NCBI GenBank assembly: GCA_027946365.1 | Contig: JAPEUQ010000003.1 | Coordinates: 2,232,001 to 2,296,000 of the forward strand | Length of the DNA stretch: 64,000 nt | Source of the DNA: Kalmusia sp. IMI 367209 | Taxonomy: Eukaryota; Ascomycota; Dothideomycetes; Pleosporales; Didymosphaeriaceae | Reading direction: 5' to 3' | Shown here: one piece after another, positions 58,301 to 64,000 of the stretch | How the letters are laid out: each line of letters begins with the position of its first letter | Numbering within the stretch: the stretch's first letter is position 1 | Notes under the pieces: generated by a model | The model's input: the letters and a program-made list of their open reading frames with translations, nothing else | Databases searched by the model: none | What the model was told of the DNA's origin: nothing | Program-made: the position numbers and the translations under genes

Positions 58301-59823
58301 AATCATATCGCCCGAGATCTTACCCGAGGACTTGCCCGCCCGGCGCAGGCGCAGCGGAGAGTGGTCGCCATGGCGTCGTTCCAAGATGCGCGCGCTTGGC
58401 GGCCATGGCGGCGGCGGGTCTCTTCGCTGGCCAGGTCTGACGCTTGGAGAGAGGCGCGGGAGCTACCGTCTAGCTGCAATCGCTGGCGCAGGACCCGCGG
58501 CCGCGTGGGTCGAATGGTGACTAGAGGGCCTTTGGGTGTAGGATCTTTGGGCCTTTGGGCAGCGGGCTGTGTCGTGGTAGCGGCGACACAACGGCGAATT
58601 GTCTATCGCGCAGAGGACTCGGGACGCCGCTGGGCTCGGCTGCACGACATTACGGTTCCGCCTCGCGCGAAGGGCCTGTGTCTCTGCTCCTTTTGAGCCC
58701 TGACGCGGCGGCCGCTTGGCCTCATCTCCAGTGCGCCCGGAAGAGGGTCTGTGGCCCGAGATACAGCGGGCGGCCCTGGCTTCGGCGGTTTGCAGGCGGC
58801 CACATGGCAGATCGCTTTTCGCACGCAGGCTGCGTCGGGGACAATGGGCAGCGCTGGGTGTGGGGAACGTGCAGCGGCAGCGAGCAAGTGAAACGCATGC
58901 GTTTCGAGGGTAAAGGGTAGGGTACAGTAGGGCGACGGCTTGCAGTGTCGGTGGTGTGCGCCGGCCAAGCTAGGCCCAAGCCAGCGGGCGGGCACTCTAG
59001 GCCGGATGCGGCTAGACACTTTGGGGCAGTGCATTCGCTGGGCACGCAACACTCCCCATTGCCCAGCGAGCGCGAAAGGCCCCGGGCGGAGGACGATAGT
59101 TTGCTGTCGACTCAATTCTTGCTCCGGCTCTTGGACGTCCTCCAGACCCGCCGTGCTTCTCAACTTAATTGCCACGCCCTCTCCCCACGCGCGTCCAGAG
59201 CTATGTCTTTGTAATTGCCTTCGTCCTCTGGCCATGCGAACCGACCTACACTGCCACGCCCAGAAGCTTTCGCCGTCATAGACTCCACCAGCATTCCGCA
59301 GCACCCTCTGTAGCAACCCGACTTTCAGCTGCCTTGGGACGCTTCACGTGCCCCTCCGAGCACCCTTTTGCCATCCTCCACGCAAGCGCCGAGACGGGCA
59401 GCCGTGGTACGCTTTATAGCTTTTCGGGCAATCCAACAACAATAACAGGCGCCCAGGTGAGTGAAGGAGGCTGTGCTAAGACCCCAGAGCCGCTGGCGAA
59501 CAACCAGTACCACCTCCACCACCAGTAGTGCCTCTGCTGATCCTCGGTTTTGCCCAGCCGTACCTCGCCTTCCTTAGCAACCTTCTCCCAGCCGTTGGGG
59601 GAAGCGACGATACTTGCAACCATAACTCAGCCTCGTCTTTTGCCTCAACGAGACCTCCCCCCCGCCTTTATCAATCTACGTGCCCAGCCGCATGCTTGAC
59701 CGACCCCATCACACCGGCGAGACGCCCTAGTTCATTATTCCGCTCCCACCGCTTAGCCAGCACAGCCTACCTATTTCTCGTACAGCCCCAACACGCGGCC
59801 CCTGCCACCTGCAAGGCGTCCTC

Positions 59824-62800
59824 ATGGCTGATAAAGACGTGGAGGCGCGTAACACGCCTTCCCCAGGTCCTGGTAGACGACAAAGGGCTCCCACCATCAC
59901 CATCGACACCTCGGCTGTCAACCCAAACGACACGAACATGGGGGATTCCGTACCATTGGGCGAGCTTCAGGACACGCACTCGTCGTCCTCATCACAACAT
60001 CATGAGGAGAACGGCAACGTCTCCCCAAGCACGTCCAAGCAGCCGCCATCAGAGCTCCGTGCTACCAGCTCCTTCGAAAGCCGCGAGAGTAGACCGACAT
60101 CGCCTCACAATGTCTCGTCACCTTCGAATTGGGGGACGTCGCAGGGCTTCCTATCTGTCCCTGGACGCTCGCGCGGAAACTCTTTCGACACCGAGAACGG
60201 CGAGTCTACGTCCAGCGGCACATACATTCCCCTCCTCGCAGGGCGAGACCGTGCGGGGAGACAACCACGCAATTGATATAATAAATGATAAAGATGCACT
60301 ACGTCCGGATCCAGGGACGGAAGCCGATTTTGAAGTCGAAAATAACCCTTTCGCCTTTTCTCCCGGCCAATTAGGAAAACTTTATAATCCTAAAAGCTTG
60401 CCCGCATTCCACGCTTTGGGCGGTCTAGACGGTCTCGAGAAGGGCTTAAAATCAGATAGGAAGGCTGGTTTGAGCGTAGATGAGCAGCGTGTCGACGGCC
60501 GGATCACGTTTGAAGAAGCAACCACACCAAGTGCAACACAGGCGCCGAAAACCTCCGCGGCCAATGGGGTCCAACCCACCGAAACATCAACACAAGAATC
60601 TGGCAAGGACGGTTTCACTGACCGAAAACGAGTTTTCAGTGACAATCGTTTACCCGAGCGAAAACCTAAGAACATCTTACAACTAGCATGGATAGCTTAC
60701 AACGACAAAGTCCTCATCCTTCTTACTATTGCTGCTGTCATCTCACTGGCCCTTGGTCTTTATCAGACGTTTGGTGTCAAGCATGAGGATGGTGTGCCAA
60801 AGGTCGAATGGGTAGAAGGTGTAGCCATCATCGTCGCCATTGTCATTGTCGTAGTGGTTGGCGCTCTCAACGACTGGCAGAAGGAACGTCAATTCGTCAA
60901 ACTGAACAGAAAGAAGGAAGACCGTTACGTCAAGGCTATTCGATCTGGCAAGATTCGCGAAATCTCGGTATACGACATTCTAGTTGGAGACGTGGTCAAC
61001 TTGGAGCCTGGCGACATGGTCCCTGTAGACGGCATACTCATCCAAGGCCACGGCGTAAAGTGTGACGAGTCATCCGCTACTGGCGAGTCCGATCTTTTGA
61101 AGAAGACTCCCGCAGACGACGTTTTCCGTGTAATTGAGAACCACGAGCCGCTCAAGAAGATGGACCCCTTCATTCTTTCAGGAGCCAAGGTTTCGGAAGG
61201 TGTGGGCACATTCATGGTCACCGCTACTGGAATTCACTCGAGCTATGGCAAGACGATGATGTCCCTTCGCGAAGAGAGTGAAGTCACGCCTTTGCAATCA
61301 AAGCTTAACACCCTGGCCACTTCCATTGCAAAGCTTGGAGGAGCATCCGCTCTCCTGCTATTTGTTGTTCTCTTCATCGAGTTCCTGGTCAAGCTACGGA
61401 CCAGCACCGACACGCCGGCTCAAAAAGGTCAAAACTTCTTGGACATTTTAATTGTCGCTATTACGGTTGTAGTAGTGGCGGTTCCTGAAGGTCTCCCCCT
61501 TGCCGTAACCCTTGCTCTCGCTTTCGCTACGACTCGAATGTTGAAGGACAACAATCTTGTGCGACTGCTACGATCTTGCGAGACCATGGGAAATGCTACC
61601 ACCATCTGCTCTGACAAAACAGGTACTTTGACCCAGAACAAGATGACCGTAGTGTCTGGCACCCTGGGAACAGCTCTTCGGTTTGGAGACAAGAAGGTCA
61701 AAGCATCGTCTCTGTCGAAGCCCCTCGACGATGGTGCAAAAGGAAAACACAGTCTGGAAACTCCGATCGAAAGTTCCGATGACGTTTCACCCTCGGAATT
61801 CGTCTCTCACCTTAGCAAGGAAGTCAAAGAATTGCTTGAACAATCGATTGTACAGAATACCACGGCTTTTGAAGGTCAAGAAGGGGGCCCTGATCCGTTC
61901 ATTGGCTCCAAGACTGAGACGGCTCTTCTCGGATTCGCCCGCGACCATCTTGGCATGGGCTCTGTTTCTACAGAGCGCTCGAATGCGAACATAATCCAAG
62001 TTGTTCCCTTCGACTCTGCAATCAAATGCTCTGGTGCCGTTGCCAAGCTCCAAGACGGTCGATACAGGCTTTACGTTAAGGGTGCCTCCGAAATTTTGCT
62101 CGGCAAATGTGACAACATCGTTTCTGACGCCACTAAGGAATTGATCGAGAGGCCACTCTCGGAGGACAACCGCGAGACTCTTGAACAAATCATCAACACT
62201 TATGCATCACGATCACTGCGAACAATCGGACTTGTCTACCGGGACTTCGAGAGCTGGCCACCTAGGGATGCACGCAAGAACGAAGATGATGCCAGTCAAG
62301 CGATCTTCGAAGATGTGTTCAAGAAGATGACGTTCCTAGCAATCGTTGGTATCCAGGACCCCCTGAGAAATGGCGTTCGTGAGGCCGTCAAAGACTGCCA
62401 GGGAGCCGGAGTATACGTGCGCATGGTCACTGGTGACAACGTTTTGACTGCCAAAGCGATCGCCGAAGACTGCGGAATCTTGGTTCCTGGTGGACTCGTC
62501 ATGGAAGGTCCTACTTTCAGAAAACTTTCCAAGCGGGATATGGACGCTGCTATTCCAAAGCTTTGTGTCCTAGCTCGCTCAAGCCCGGAAGATAAGCGCA
62601 GGCTCGTGAAGCGTCTCAAAGAGCTAGGTGAGACAGTCGCTGTGACTGGCGATGGTACAAATGACGCACCTGCCTTGAAGACCGCGGATGTTGGTTTCTC
62701 CATGGGTATCGCTGGAACTGAAGTCGCCAAAGAAGCCTCTGCTATCATCCTTATGGACGATAATTTTGCTTCCATTGTCAAAGCCTTGCTGTGGGGTCGA

Positions 62801-64000
62801 GCTGTCAATGATGCCGTCAAGAAGTTCCTGCAGTTCCAAATCACCGTCAACATCACTGCCGTCCTTCTAACCTTCATCTCCGCTGTTTCGAGTTCCGACC
62901 AGCAATCAGTCTTGACCGCCGTGCAACTGCTCTGGGTCAATCTTATCATGGACACATTTGCTGCCCTCGCACTCGCCACCGACCCGCCAACACGTAGTCT
63001 CCTCAACCGAAAGCCAGACCCAAAATCCGCTCCGCTGATTACCCTGAACATGTGGAAGATGATCATCGGGCAGTCCATCTACCAACTAGTGGTTACGTTG
63101 ATTCTCTACTTTGCTGGAGAGAAGATCCTGTCTTACGACTCTCCAGAGGAGAAAGAGCGAATGCCTACCCTGGTCTTCAACACCTTCGTTTGGATGCAGA
63201 TCTTCAACTCCCTCAACAACCGTCGCTTGGACAACCGCTTCAACATTTTCGAAGGCATAACTCACAACTGGTTCTTCATCGCCATTCTGCTCATTATGAT
63301 CGGTGGGCAGACGATGATCGTTTTCGTCGGAGGTACTGCTTTCTCCGTCACTAGAATCAACGGCGCTCAATGGGCGTACTCTATCGTACTCGGAGCTCTT
63401 TCCCTCGTAGTGGGTGTGATCGTTCGATTGATTCCGGACGAACTGGTCAGGCGCTGCATTCCCTCGTTTCTGAAGCGAAAGCGAACTCCCGAGCTCGTCG
63501 TGTCGGACGAGTACCAGTGGAATACGGGTCTCCTTGAAATCCGTGACGAGCTTGCTTTCATCAAAAAGGTTCGTGGTGGGCGTCTGAGCAATTTGAAGTT
63601 CAAGATTGAGCATCCTCGCGAGATTTTCTCGCGGTCACGATCCAGTCACTCGTTGCCGGGCACTCCAAACAACGGCCCCAACAATGATCATGATGGCTCT
63701 CCTGCCCCACCGACTCCCGACTCCAGAAGTCGCCGTCGAAACAGGTCGCGCTCGAACTCTGCTTTTGGACCAGCTACCGTCATGGCGGGTATCGTCGCTG
63801 GCAGTGTGGCGGGGTGGTCACCCATTGATCGTCCTGGCGGCGATAACGATTCGCTGAAGTTCTCTCGCAACCGGAGCAGATCAGATCTTGAGGCGCAAGA
63901 AGGCATTGAAGTCCATCCGGACACCAAGTCGACCGACCCTATACTCGCCCCTGACCCATCTGAGTACCGCGGCCCGCCGAGTCAGAATCAGGAAACGACG
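59824..64000 (+). CDS. P-type Ca2+-ATPase, Pmc1/PMCA-like, 3' end outside the window
   Basis: ATP-driven Ca2+ pump, probably vacuolar, like yeast Pmc1. The long Ser-rich N-terminus starts at ATG 59824. The catalytic body is open to the window end: FAFSPGQLGKLYNPKSL, KNILQLAWIAYNDKVLILLT, GDVVNLEPGDMVPVDGIL, DESSATGESDL, VVAVPEGLPLAVTLALAF, phosphorylation site ICSDKTGTLTQNKMTV, KGASEILLGKCDN, MVTGDNVLTAKAIAEDCGI, LARSSPEDK, VTGDGTNDAPALKTADVGF and VQLLWVNLIMDTFAALALATDPP. It ends in a Ser/Arg-rich tail, possibly regulatory. Near 60250 the frame changes: either a 43-nt intron (60251-60293, GTGCGG...AAAG) or one extra G in the G4 run at 60255-60258. The intron model is AT-rich at its 3' side and plausible but short. 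No stop codon is reached in the window. Confidence 0.92.

Larger units (their letters stand above)
53920..59823. other. Six-kilobase gene-poor region
   Basis: No gene could be supported. Frames up to 237 codons occur but lack domains, signal peptides and coding-like composition. The left two thirds are AT-richer and contain the minisatellite at 55151-55204 and short repeats at 55321-55348. From about 58250 to 59150 the sequence is GC-rich, which inflates open frames on both strands. The right end must hold the Ca2+-ATPase promoter and leader. A long 5' leader, a non-coding RNA, or decayed transposon sequence are possible; I cannot tell which. Confidence 0.5.

Noticed and set aside
58196..59316. 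Long overlapping frames on both strands
   Set aside because: They occur in GC-rich sequence where stops are rare; the proteins are Arg/Pro/Ala-rich on both strands with no motif.
1..64000. CRISPR arrays, rRNA, tRNA genes, secondary-metabolite backbone genes
   Set aside because: None recognised on either strand. Without a covariance search tRNAs cannot be fully excluded.

Overview
This window reads as nuclear DNA of a filamentous ascomycete, most likely a dothideomycete (Pleosporales-like). That placement is inference. It rests on dense genes on both strands, on many introns of about 46-60 nt with GT...AG ends and CTRAC-type branch sites, and on the gene families present: HET-ankyrin, Ctr, GH67, PTR2, DPP V, the fungal biotin genes and a Pmc1-type Ca2+-ATPase. 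I found no rRNA, convincing tRNA, CRISPR array or secondary-metabolite backbone gene.

Layout. 0.4-4.1 kb: a membrane-anchored aspartic-peptidase-like protein and a Ctr copper transporter. 5.3-17 kb: an accessory-looking stretch with two F-box-like hypothetical genes, a HET/ankyrin gene, a 400-bp solo LTR with a perfect 5-bp target duplication, a gene for a helical-N-terminus/ubiquitin-like-domain protein, and a type II acyl-CoA thioesterase. 17-19.4 kb: a long, mostly disordered protein. 20-36 kb: nutrient acquisition (secreted GH67 alpha-glucuronidase, PTR2 peptide transporter, secreted dipeptidyl-peptidase V, secreted astacin-type metalloprotease) plus an ankyrin protein with a helical N-terminus. 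36.5-42.3 kb: a biotin cluster, with bifunctional bioDA divergent from bioF and bioF convergent with bioB. 42.7-54 kb: gamma-tubulin complex component 4, a Cys-rich single-pass membrane protein, a Golgi apyrase, a class-I glutamine amidotransferase and an MFS transporter. 54-59.8 kb: about 6 kb without a recognisable gene. 59.8 kb to the window end: the 5' part of a vacuolar/plasma-membrane type Ca2+-ATPase.

Cooperation between genes. DPP V and the astacin-type protease would release peptides outside the cell that PTR2 could import. BioF, BioDA and BioB together cover KAPA to biotin. The HET, ubiquitin-like and ankyrin genes belong to families linked to fungal non-self recognition, but their roles here are unknown.

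The most notable result is broken reading frames. The HET and ubiquitin-like genes on either side of the solo LTR each carry one in-frame TGA inside otherwise continuous conserved coding sequence. Four conserved genes between 38.7 and 50.8 kb (bioDA, bioF, apyrase with two sites, amidotransferase) each need one or two small corrections inside a homopolymer run to stay in frame. Either the assembly has homopolymer errors there, or this strain has real lesions, including in two of three biotin genes.
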